A stretch of 19,546 nucleotides of DNA from an uncultured Actinomycetes bacterium. GTDB taxonomy: Bacteria; Actinomycetota; Thermoleophilia; Solirubrobacterales; Solirubrobacteraceae. Location: the NCBI GenBank assembly GCA_937888775.1, contig CALAQT010000389.1:1-19546 (forward strand). The letters are read 5' to 3'. This document shows, piece by piece, positions 7,884 through 14,504 of the stretch. The number at the start of each line of letters is the position of its first letter. The first letter of the stretch is position 1. The notes below the pieces were generated by a model. That model was given only the letters and a program-made list of their open reading frames with translations, ran no database searches and had not been told where the DNA came from. Position numbers and translations under genes: made by a program.

Positions 7884-8881
7884 GCGAGCTGCGTGTCGCG
7901 GTGTTGGCCGGGGGGCGCTCTTCGGAACACGAGGTCTCCCTCGCCTCCGGCGCATCGGTCGGCGCCGGTCTCGGCGAGGCCGGCTATGCGGTGCAGATGA
8001 TCGAGATCGGCCGCGACGGTGTCTGGCGGCGAGACGGCGACGAGCTGGCGCTCGCCCCCGGCCGGGGACTGGCCGGGTCAGACGTCGTCTTCCCGGTGCT
8101 GCACGGACCCTTCGGCGAGGACGGAACCGTGCAGGGGCTGTTGGAATGTCTCGACATCGCATACGTGGGCGCCGGCGTGCTGGCCTCGGCGCTTTGCATG
8201 GACAAGGTGTGCTTCAAAGACCTGATGGCCCATGCCGGACTGCCCCAGGTTGCCTACCGGTCGGCCGCGATCGAGGACTGGACCGACGCGCCCGATGCCG
8301 TGGAACGCGAGCTCTCGGAGCTTGGCCTGCCGGTGTTCGTCAAGCCCGCCCGGCTCGGATCATCGGTCGGGATCTCACGCGTGGCGGCGGCCGGTGAGCT
8401 GTCCGCGGCGCTGCGCGGCGCGTTCGCGCACGACCCGTTGGTGATCGTCGAGGCTGCCGCTGCCGGACTCGAGGTCGAGTGCTCGGTGATCGGCAACGAG
8501 GAGCCGATCGCGTCCGAGCCGGGGCAGATCCTGCTGGCCGCCGGGGAACAGGGTTGGTATGACTACGAGGCAAAGTACTCGCCCGGCGGTATGCAGCTGA
8601 TCGTGCCGGCGCGGATCACGCCGCGGGCGCGTGAGCGGGTGCGTGAGCTGGCGGTGACCACGTTCCGGCGGGCCGGTTGTTGCGGGCTCGCCCGCGTCGA
8701 CTTCTTCGTCGACGGCGATGACGTGCTCGTCAACGAGCTCAACACGATGCCGGGGTTCACGCAGACGAGCGTCTTCGGGTCATTGTTCGCCGCCAGCGGG
8801 ATCGCGTATCCGGAGCTCATGGACCGGCTGGTGAAGCTGGCGCTGGAGCGCTACGAGGTCCAGCGGCGCCACCAGTTCTGA
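7880..8881 (+). CDS. ddl: D-alanine--D-alanine ligase
   Basis: This 333-residue ATP-grasp enzyme joins two D-alanines in the cytoplasm for the end of the peptidoglycan stem peptide. Visible landmarks are AGGRSSEHEVSLAS (10-23), LHGPFGEDGTVQG (74-86), MDK 107-109, VKPARLGSSVGIS (154-166) of the ATP-grasp fold, the loop WYDYEAKYSPGG (226-237) and the metal-binding RVDFF...NELNTMPGFT (272-294). The Tyr and Lys of the omega loop (YDYEAKY) match D-Ala-D-Ala ligases rather than VanA-type D-lactate ligases. The length is normal for the family. The ATG overlaps the pknB stop by 4 bases, so translation is coupled to the kinase, which is an unusual partner; ddl is more often found with murein or ribosome-associated genes. 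No defect is seen. Confidence 0.96.
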   Translation: MSELRVAVLAGGRSSEHEVSLASGASVGAGLGEAGYAVQMIEIGRDGVWRRDGDELALAPGRGLAGSDVVFPVLHGPFGEDGTVQGLLECLDIAYVGAGVLASALCMDKVCFKDLMAHAGLPQVAYRSAAIEDWTDAPDAVERELSELGLPVFVKPARLGSSVGISRVAAAGELSAALRGAFAHDPLVIVEAAAAGLEVECSVIGNEEPIASEPGQILLAAGEQGWYDYEAKYSPGGMQLIVPARITPRARERVRELAVTTFRRAGCCGLARVDFFVDGDDVLVNELNTMPGFTQTSVFGSLFAASGIAYPELMDRLVKLALERYEVQRRHQF

Positions 8882-8905
8882 TCATTTGCCGATCGTCGCG
8901 GGCCC

Positions 8906-10411
8906 TTAAGTGTAAAGAGCGATCTCGTTGACGGCGACGGACTCGCCCGTGCCGAGACTTGTGATCCACACCAGGTAGTAGTGGTAATCGACGCCGGCGG
9001 TGTCGAGCCGGATCGTCTGCGTCGAGTGCACGAAGCGTGCGGCGCCGACCTTGACCCAGCCGGTGGGTCCGACGTCGAACACATCGGGGTTGGGCGCCAG
9101 GCGGCGGGCATAGATCACCACCGTATATCCCGGGGTGTCGGTGTCGATGATCATCGAGCCCGCGGCGACGCCCGGGCTTACGGTCACGTAGATGCCGACG
9201 CCAGGTTTCTGCAGGCCGTTGTAGTACTGCTCAGTCGTCCAAGCCGTGTTGCGATTCCTGTCGATCGCCAGCCCGACCTCCCCGGGGTTCTGGTCCTTGG
9301 GCCCGACCGGAGCGAGAGGGTTGTAGTCGTGCGCGCACGAATCGCAGAGCTGCACCGCGGTGGGAGTCGCCCTCGGCGCCGGCTGCGGCAGCTTGCCGGT
9401 CCCGTGGTGCGTGCGCGTGGCCAGCCAGGCCGCACCGCCGCCCACCAGCGCCACGACCACCAGCGCCACGACCACCACTGCCACTGGATGGCGCAGGCGG
9501 AAGGGGACGCGTCGCTGCGCGTGTGACGGCAGCGTCCGCAGGACGGTTGTGACCTCTCCCGTGGCGCTGCCGGCACGAGCCGTCTCGATCCCCAGCACCT
9601 CCTCCAGGTCGGCGATCAGCTCGGCATCGTCGGCATAACGGTCGTCCTGGTGCTTGGCGGTAGCGGTGTCGAGTACCGCCGCCAGCGCGGCCGAGATCTC
9701 GGGGCGCTTGGTCTGAACGTCGGGGATCGCCTCCCGGACGTGCTTCATCGCGACTGCGACCTGGTTCTCGCCCTTGAACGGGACCTCTCCTGTCAGCATC
9801 TCGTACAGCACGATGCCGAGCGAGTACAGATCTGACTGACCGGTGACGTGTTGGCCGAGGGCCTGCTCGGGGGAGACGTAATCGGTGGTGCCGAGCACGC
9901 GGCCGTCGACGGTCAGGCCCTCCTCCTCCAGCGTGCGAGCGATCCCGAAGTCGGTGACCTTCGCCGACCCCTCCTCGTCGATCAGGACGTTCTGGGGCTT
10001 GACGTCGCGGTGGACGATGTGGCGGGCGTGCGCGGCGCCCAGGGCTCGCGCGATCTCGATCGCGTAGGCCACCGCCTCGGTGATCGGCAGCCGTCCCAAC
10101 CGGCGGATGCGCTCTTTGAGCGTCTCGCCTTCCACGTACTCGAATACGATGTACGGCCGGCCGTCGTCCTCGCCTGCGTCGATGACTCCCACCACGTGGG
10201 GATGCGACAGCTGGGCGACCGCGCGCGCCTCCCGCCGGAAGCGCTCCAGCTCCTCGGAGTCGCTGGTCACTTCGCGGTTCATCAGCTTCACCGCGACCTG
10301 ACGCTCCAGCGTCGAATCGAACGCCCGGTAGACGGTCGACATGCCGCCGGCACCGATCCGTGCTTCCAATCGGTAGCGCCCGTTGAGGGTGGTGCCGAGC
10401 AGCGTGCTCAT
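8906..10411 (-). CDS. Transmembrane Ser/Thr protein kinase with a discoidin-like ectodomain
   Basis: From the ATG at 10411 this is 501 residues. The kinase domain (about 10-275) has a glycine loop GAGGMSTV (20-27), Lys42, alpha-C Glu61, HRDVKPQN (134-141), DFG 154-156 and GTTDYVSPEQ, so it should be active. A linker is followed by one transmembrane helix of mostly Val/Ala (about 309-332). The ectodomain (about 365-501) reads like a galactose-binding/F5/8 type C (discoidin-like) fold, with EVGLAIDRNRNTAWTTE and a C-terminal NEIALY, similar to the outer domain of mycobacterial MviN-type proteins. A C-x-x-C pair (356, 359) precedes it. It carries no PASTA repeats. An in-frame ATG 39 bases upstream (10450) would run into the DsbA remnant and adds atypical residues, so the inner start is preferred. 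The gene converges on ddl with 24 bases between stops. It may fill the role of the missing PknA, which is inference. Confidence 0.93.
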   Translation of the reverse strand: MSTLLGTTLNGRYRLEARIGAGGMSTVYRAFDSTLERQVAVKLMNREVTSDSEELERFRREARAVAQLSHPHVVGVIDAGEDDGRPYIVFEYVEGETLKERIRRLGRLPITEAVAYAIEIARALGAAHARHIVHRDVKPQNVLIDEEGSAKVTDFGIARTLEEEGLTVDGRVLGTTDYVSPEQALGQHVTGQSDLYSLGIVLYEMLTGEVPFKGENQVAVAMKHVREAIPDVQTKRPEISAALAAVLDTATAKHQDDRYADDAELIADLEEVLGIETARAGSATGEVTTVLRTLPSHAQRRVPFRLRHPVAVVVVALVVVALVGGGAAWLATRTHHGTGKLPQPAPRATPTAVQLCDSCAHDYNPLAPVGPKDQNPGEVGLAIDRNRNTAWTTEQYYNGLQKPGVGIYVTVSPGVAAGSMIIDTDTPGYTVVIYARRLAPNPDVFDVGPTGWVKVGAARFVHSTQTIRLDTAGVDYHYYLVWITSLGTGESVAVNEIALYT

Positions 10412-10422
10412 CTCTAGCTCTC

Positions 10423-10428
10423 TATTTT
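10423..10428 (+). promoter_or_regulatory. Possible -10 box of the DsbA-family remnant (leaderless type)
   Basis: TATTTT stands out in an AT-rich patch of otherwise GC-rich DNA and ends 7 bases before the ATG at 10436. This spacing fits a transcript starting at or near the ATG. No convincing -35 element is seen. The same patch could also serve the kinase on the other strand. Confidence 0.3.
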
Positions 10429-10435
10429 GCGCCAC

Positions 10436-10662
10436 ATGGCCGTCGTTCATGCCTACTACTACACCGATCCGGCCTGCCCTTGGTCCTGGGGCCGGAGCCT
10501 GCGCCGTGTACGCTCGCCTCAGAGCTAGGCGAGGGGCTCAAGTTCACGTACTTGATGGCCGGCGCGGCGCGCGAGCTCAGCGATCCGATGGCCGGCTTTG
10601 CGCGCGCGCTCCGGTTCCAGGCCGAGCGCACCGGCAGCGGCGAGCTGTGGTCGTTGGCGTAA
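10436..10662 (+). pseudogene. Frameshifted, 3'-truncated DsbA-family thioredoxin-fold remnant
   Basis: From ATG 10436 the frame reads a thioredoxin-like strand followed by YYYTDPACPWSWG, the typical start and C-P-W-S-W active-site motif of actinobacterial DsbA/FrnE-like proteins, then hits TAG at 10526-10528. A second frame continues the same family pattern: PEP then SELGEGLKFTYLMAGAARELSD, as in the family's stretch between the active site and the first helices. Joining the two needs one missing base near 10489-10494, and the stretch PCT (about 10504-10512) also looks damaged. The second frame stops at 10660-10662, so only about 75 residues remain of a family that is normally about 200 or more. 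There is no room for the rest before purM. I read it as a decayed gene; a sequencing error could explain the shift but not the lost 3' two-thirds. Confidence 0.8.
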
Positions 10663-10674
10663 GAGCCAAGAGCC

Positions 10675-11775
10675 CTAGGTCTGCCTCAGACCTGAAGCGT
10701 CGCCCCGCAACCCCGCGTCGGGCATCGCGACGACGCCGTCATCATCGGTCAGCCGACCGATGATGACGGTTCCCGGATGATGGGAGGCGAGCAACTCCAC
10801 CGCGTCGTCGGCGTCCGCCGCGGCCACGATCACGCAGAAGCCACAGCCCATGTTGAAGACCTCCCACATCTCCGCCGCTCCGATCTCGCCGAGCCTGGCG
10901 ATCAGACCGAACACCGGCGTAACCGGGAGCGGCGCGGTGATCTCATAACCCACCCCTGAGCCGAGCCGCAGCAGGTTGAGCAAGCCTCCGCCGGTGATGT
11001 GGGCAAGGCCGTGCACAGGAATCTCGCCGGCCAGCAAGGCCAGGACCGCACGGACGTAGATCGCCGTGGGCTCCAGCAGTGCGTCGGCCACGCTGGCCCC
11101 GCACAGCTCGGATGGAGTGGCCTCCAGCGACAGGCCGGCCCGTTCGAGCAGCACCTTGCGGGCCAGCGTGAGTCCGTTCGAGTGCACCCCACTGGCCGGC
11201 AGTCCGATCAGGGCGTCGTCCGGGGCGCAGGCCGCGCCGTCGATAATCCGGTCTAGCGCCACCGTTCCGAACGCCGAGCCGACAAGGTCAAAGCCGTAGG
11301 GAGAGGGATGACCGCGGATCAGCTCCGGCAGTTGGCAGACCTCGCCGCCCGGGATCTCGATCCCGGCTGCCTCGGCACCGATCCGCAGACCGACTCCGAT
11401 CTGCTTCAAAATCTCCGGGTCGGCCTGCTCTACGGCCAGGTAGTCGAGCAGCGCCAGCGGCTGCGCACCGACGCAGATCAGGTCATTGACGTTCATCGCG
11501 ATGCAATCGATCCCGATCGTGCCGAAGCGCCTCGTCTGCTCGGCGACGATCACCTTGGATCCGACGCTGTCGGTCGCCAGTGCGATCCCGAGGTTCGGCG
11601 TCACCCGCAGCACGCTGGCGTAATGACCGGGCAGCGGGACCGTCAGCGACGCCCGGCCGGGCTCGATCGCGCGCAGCACCTCGACCAGGGCGTTGACGCC
11701 ACGGTCGGCCTGGTGCGTGTCCACCCCGGCCGCAGCGTAAGTTTGCGTGCTGCTCACGCCGGCATTGTCCTGCAT
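10675..11775 (-). CDS. purM: Phosphoribosylformylglycinamidine cyclo-ligase (AIR synthase)
   Basis: This 366-residue cytoplasmic enzyme makes aminoimidazole ribotide from FGAM with ATP, step five of purine synthesis. Family landmarks are TYAAAGVD (12-19), ATDSVGSK (67-74; usual form DGVGTK), GIDCIAMNVNDLICVGAQPLALLDY (88-112), PGGEVCQLPELI (142-153; usual bacterial form GGETAEMPG), GFDLVGSAFG (161-170), GVHSNG (196-201), HITGGGL (259-265) and EVFNMGCG (305-312). The wording of several of these is closer, from memory, to archaeal PurM than to the E. coli type. The start overlaps the uppP stop by one base (TGATG), so it is translationally coupled to a lipid-carrier gene rather than to purF, purN or purL. 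Another GTG start seven codons in is possible. Confidence 0.9.
   Translation of the reverse strand: MQDNAGVSSTQTYAAAGVDTHQADRGVNALVEVLRAIEPGRASLTVPLPGHYASVLRVTPNLGIALATDSVGSKVIVAEQTRRFGTIGIDCIAMNVNDLICVGAQPLALLDYLAVEQADPEILKQIGVGLRIGAEAAGIEIPGGEVCQLPELIRGHPSPYGFDLVGSAFGTVALDRIIDGAACAPDDALIGLPASGVHSNGLTLARKVLLERAGLSLEATPSELCGASVADALLEPTAIYVRAVLALLAGEIPVHGLAHITGGGLLNLLRLGSGVGYEITAPLPVTPVFGLIARLGEIGAAEMWEVFNMGCGFCVIVAAADADDAVELLASHHPGTVIIGRLTDDDGVVAMPDAGLRGDASGLRQT
10677..10693 (-). terminator. Hairpin at the end of purM, possible weak terminator
   Basis: AGGTCTG and CAGACCT form a perfect 7-base stem with a 3-base loop, overlapping the purM stop codon. There is no T-run after it on the purM strand, so an intrinsic terminator is doubtful. 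Confidence 0.25.
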
Positions 11776-12647
11776 CAGCCGGACCCTTCCGGTCTGGCCG
11801 TGCGCGCCCGTCTCCGGCGTAGGCGCCCGGCGACGGCGAGCCCCAGACAGACCCGGTAGGCGGCATAGGGAAGCAGCGAGCGGTCACGTTCCACCTGGCG
11901 GATCAACCAGGTGGAGCCCAGCGTTGAGCCGAACGACGCGACGGCTCCGGCCATGAACGGCACGGCGGTGTGCGGCGGCAGTCCGCGCCGTGCCAAGCGC
12001 ACGCTCTTGAGCACCGTCGCGCCCGCGATCACCGGCAGGGCGACGTGGCGCGAGAGTCTGTTGGCGTCCTCCCGCGTGAACCCGCGCAGGCGGGCGGCCG
12101 CGAGCGTGGCGCCGTTGCGCGACACGCCCGGGATCAACGCGCACGACTGGGCCAACCCCAGGCACAGCGCGTCGATCGGCCCAGCCTGAGGTGAGCGCCG
12201 CGTCTGGGGCCTGCGATCCGCCCAGGCCATCACCACAGCGCCGGCGATCAGCCCTGCCGCGATCGTCGGCGGCGTTCCGAGGTGACGTTCAATCTGGCGC
12301 TCCAGCCGATAGCCGATCAGTGCCGGTGGTGCGAACGACAGCGCGATCAGGGCCGCTAGGCGGAAGTCCATTCCCCGCAGCGCGTCGTCCACCTCGCCGC
12401 GCAGCGTGATCAGCAGGGCGGCGGCGGTGCCGGCATGCAGGACAACCTCGAATGATTTGCGCAGCTCTCCGTCGAGGCGATCGTAGTCCCAGTCCAGCAG
12501 CCAGGGGATCAGCGCGATGTGGCCTGACGAGGAGATTGGCAGCAGCTCAGCCGGCCCGTGCAGTGCTCCCAGCGCCAGCGCCTGTCCGATTGTGAAATCG
12601 CTGCCCGACAGATCGTCCGGGGACCGGACCTTCGTGGTCGTTCCCAC
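11775..12647 (-). CDS. uppP: Undecaprenyl-diphosphatase (UppP/BacA family)
   Basis: This 290-residue multipass membrane protein belongs to the family that removes a phosphate from undecaprenyl diphosphate outside the cytoplasmic membrane, regenerating the lipid carrier for peptidoglycan and other glycans. The two family boxes are recognisable: ALHGPAELLPISSSGH (28-43) with Glu34 and His43, and IPGVSRNGAT (172-181) with Arg177. They differ from the usual (E/Q)xxxE and PGxSRSxxT forms: the first Glu is His30 and the Ser after Arg is Asn178. The start is GTG directly after the dedA stop (TAG then GTG, zero gap), so translation depends on the upstream gene; no clear Shine-Dalgarno is seen. The Arg-rich C-terminus is followed by the purM start. 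Function as a phosphatase is likely from the retained Glu, His and Arg. Confidence 0.88.
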   Translation of the reverse strand: MGTTTKVRSPDDLSGSDFTIGQALALGALHGPAELLPISSSGHIALIPWLLDWDYDRLDGELRKSFEVVLHAGTAAALLITLRGEVDDALRGMDFRLAALIALSFAPPALIGYRLERQIERHLGTPPTIAAGLIAGAVVMAWADRRPQTRRSPQAGPIDALCLGLAQSCALIPGVSRNGATLAAARLRGFTREDANRLSRHVALPVIAGATVLKSVRLARRGLPPHTAVPFMAGAVASFGSTLGSTWLIRQVERDRSLLPYAAYRVCLGLAVAGRLRRRRARTARPEGSG

Positions 12648-13388
12648 CTAGTCAGGAACGGCATCCGCGGCGGGCTCTCGCTCCGACGGCGCTGCCGTCC
12701 GGCTGGCTACCGGCGGGCCGGGGCCGTCGCCGCCCCGCCGCGCGCGGCGAATCAGGTAAACGATCACCACTACCACCAGCGCCGCGCCGGCATAGTCCAC
12801 GTACTCCAGGTGATGGCGCCAGGCTTGCCAGTTGCTCCCGACCTCCCGGCCGAGCACGCCGAGACCCGCGATCCAGACGATCGAGCCGAGCGTGGCCAAA
12901 GCGATGAAACGCCAGAACGGCATCTTGGCCACCCCCGCGGCGTAGGGGAAGGCGGCGCGCACGAACGGGATCAGGCGCGAGATGACGATTGCCGGTGCGC
13001 CGTAGCGCTCGAACCATCGATGCGAGCGATCAAGCCGCGCCTGGCTCATGTGGAGCTTGCCGCCCTGGCGCTCGAGCAGCTCGCGCCGACCGTAGTAGCC
13101 GATCGAGTAGGCGATCGTGGCGCCGGCGAGATCGCCGATCAGACCGGCGATGATGATCCCGGGGAGAGTGAGATTGCCCTCAAAGACGTTGAAGCCGGCG
13201 AACAGCATCGTCGGCTCGGTGCCGGGCACACCGACCACGCCGCTGGTCAGCGTCAGCAATCCGACGCCGGCCAGCCCGAGGCTCCCGATCAGGTTCGTGG
13301 CGAGCGTCACCAGCGAGTCGGTGATTGAAGCGTGCGCTAACAACAAGGCCGTCAAGGGTAGTGCACGAGCGCCAGCCAACCGCCTCAT
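12648..13388 (-). CDS. DedA-family membrane protein (candidate undecaprenyl-phosphate translocase)
   Basis: This 246-residue protein has a hydrophobic N-terminus and about five further membrane segments, with the DedA/SNARE-associated domain (PF09335) at about 38-185. The polar residues conserved in the membrane core are present: Glu58 (in VPGTEPTMLFAG), Asp86 (GLIGDLAGA), Arg138 and Arg144 (SRLIPFVRAAFP). Recent work on members named UptA and others shows that some DedA proteins flip undecaprenyl phosphate back to the inner leaflet. The direct link to uppP, which makes that substrate, supports the same role here, but this is inference. The C-terminal tail of about 30 residues is Pro/Ala/Arg-rich. 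The start lies 27 bases from the divergent aminotransferase start. Confidence 0.9.
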   Translation of the reverse strand: MRRLAGARALPLTALLLAHASITDSLVTLATNLIGSLGLAGVGLLTLTSGVVGVPGTEPTMLFAGFNVFEGNLTLPGIIIAGLIGDLAGATIAYSIGYYGRRELLERQGGKLHMSQARLDRSHRWFERYGAPAIVISRLIPFVRAAFPYAAGVAKMPFWRFIALATLGSIVWIAGLGVLGREVGSNWQAWRHHLEYVDYAGAALVVVVIVYLIRRARRGGDGPGPPVASRTAAPSEREPAADAVPD

Positions 13389-13401
13389 GAGGCCGCGCCG
13401 G

Positions 13402-13407
13402 TAGGGT
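13402..13407 (+). promoter_or_regulatory. Possible -10 box for the aminotransferase gene
   Basis: TAGGGT fits TANNNT and ends 8 bases before the ATG at 13416, a spacing expected for a leaderless or nearly leaderless transcript. A GGGCGAG stretch closer to the ATG could instead act as a ribosome site. No clear -35 is seen. Confidence 0.25.
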
Positions 13408-13415
13408 TGGGCGAG

Positions 13416-14504
13416 ATGACAATTGCGCTGTTCGATACCGCGACGGCGCTAGCGCCGCTGCGCGAGGCGATCATGAGCAAGATCGCCGAGGTGGTGGCGG
13501 GCGGGAGGTTCGTGCTGGGACCTGAGGTGCAGGCCTTTGAAAACGAGTTCGCTGCCTACCTCGGCGTGCGACACGTGGTCGGGGTCGCCAACGGGACCGA
13601 CGCGATCACGATCGCGCTCCGGGCGCTGGGGATCGGACCGGGCGACGAGGTCGTCGTGCCGTCGTTCACCTTCTACGCGACCGCCGAGGCGGTCGTCGAC
13701 GCCGGCGCTCGGCCGATCTTCTGCGACGTCGACCTGGCGACGCGCAATGTCAGCCTCGACACGGTGCGCGCCGCCCTGACCCCCCGCACCGCGGCGATCG
13801 TGGCCGTAGACCTGTTCGGCTGTCCCGCTCCCCTGGCGGAACTGCGCAGCCTGGGTCTGCCGGTGCTCGAGGACGCCGCTCAGGCCGCTGGGGCGAGCCA
13901 GGACGGGCGCCGTGCAGGGTCGCTGTCGGAGGCCGCCACGTTCTCCTTCTACCCGTCTAAGAACCTCGGTTGCTTTGGCGACGGCGGCGCGATCGCCACC
14001 GACGACGCAGAGGTCGCCGAGCTGGCGCGAGCGCTTCGGTTTCACGGCTCTCGCGACAAGCGGACGTTCGAGTACGTGGGCTACAACTCCCGGCTCGATG
14101 AGCTGCAGGCCGCCGTCCTGCGGATCCTGCTCGCCCAGCTGGATTCCTGGTGTGACGGGCGACGCGCCGGTGCCCGCGCTTACGCGGCGGAGGGACTCGA
14201 TCGTCACGTGACGCTCCCGGTGACCCCCGCCGGCGCCGTCCCGGCCTGGCATCTGTTCGTGGTCACGCATCCGCGCGCCGATCAGCTGATCGGCGCGCTC
14301 AACCAGGCCGGAGTGCAGGCGCGCGGCTACTACCGCATCCCCTTGCACAAGCAGCCGGCGATGGTGCCCTACGCTCGTGACACGCCCAGTCTCCCGGCGA
14401 CGGATGAGCTGGCGGCGACCAACATCGCGCTGCCGATCAGCCCCGTCTTTGGCCCTGGGCAGGCTCGCGAAGTGGTGTCGGCCATCACTGGTGCGCTGGG
14501 TTGA
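13416..14504 (+). CDS. DegT/DnrJ/EryC1/StrS-family aminotransferase
   Basis: This 362-residue PLP enzyme belongs to the sugar aminotransferase family that converts NDP-keto-deoxy sugars to amino sugars. Landmarks are the substrate/PLP segment GVANGTDAITIALRALGIGPGDEVVVPSFTF (as short pieces at 56-85), LEDAAQAAGA (151-160) with the PLP-contacting Asp153, and FSFYPSKNLGCFGDGGAI (176-193) with Lys182 as the Schiff-base lysine; GYNSRLDELQAA (222-233) is also typical. ATG 13416 is chosen over an in-frame TTG at 13407 because it starts at the usual family position. The stop overlaps the next gene's TTG (TTGA). Its likely substrate maker is the dehydratase at 17235-19208, by analogy to PglF/PglE; the sugar itself cannot be read from the sequence. 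Confidence 0.92.
   Translation: MTIALFDTATALAPLREAIMSKIAEVVAGGRFVLGPEVQAFENEFAAYLGVRHVVGVANGTDAITIALRALGIGPGDEVVVPSFTFYATAEAVVDAGARPIFCDVDLATRNVSLDTVRAALTPRTAAIVAVDLFGCPAPLAELRSLGLPVLEDAAQAAGASQDGRRAGSLSEAATFSFYPSKNLGCFGDGGAIATDDAEVAELARALRFHGSRDKRTFEYVGYNSRLDELQAAVLRILLAQLDSWCDGRRAGARAYAAEGLDRHVTLPVTPAGAVPAWHLFVVTHPRADQLIGALNQAGVQARGYYRIPLHKQPAMVPYARDTPSLPATDELAATNIALPISPVFGPGQAREVVSAITGALG

Noticed and set aside
8882..8905. Bidirectional terminator between the convergent ddl and kinase genes
   Set aside because: Only a GATC...GATC pair and a GGGCCC palindrome are present; there is no adequate stem or T-run.
9848..10417. A 189-codon plus-strand frame opposite the second kinase
   Set aside because: The minus-strand kinase domain is intact with all catalytic motifs, so the plus-strand frame is a shadow.
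10412..10450. ATG at 10450 as the start of the minus-strand kinase
   Set aside because: The extra 13 residues are coded by sequence that reads as the start of the DsbA remnant on the other strand, and the ATG at 10411 matches the normal short N-terminus of such kinases.
10436..10662. Programmed frameshift that would rescue the DsbA-family gene
   Set aside because: No slippery heptamer is seen at the shift, and the protein would still lack most of its length, so decay is the simpler reading.
13407..13415. TTG at 13407 as the aminotransferase start
   Set aside because: It would add only three residues beyond the usual family start, and the ATG at 13416 is better placed relative to GGGCGAG and the TAGGGT box.
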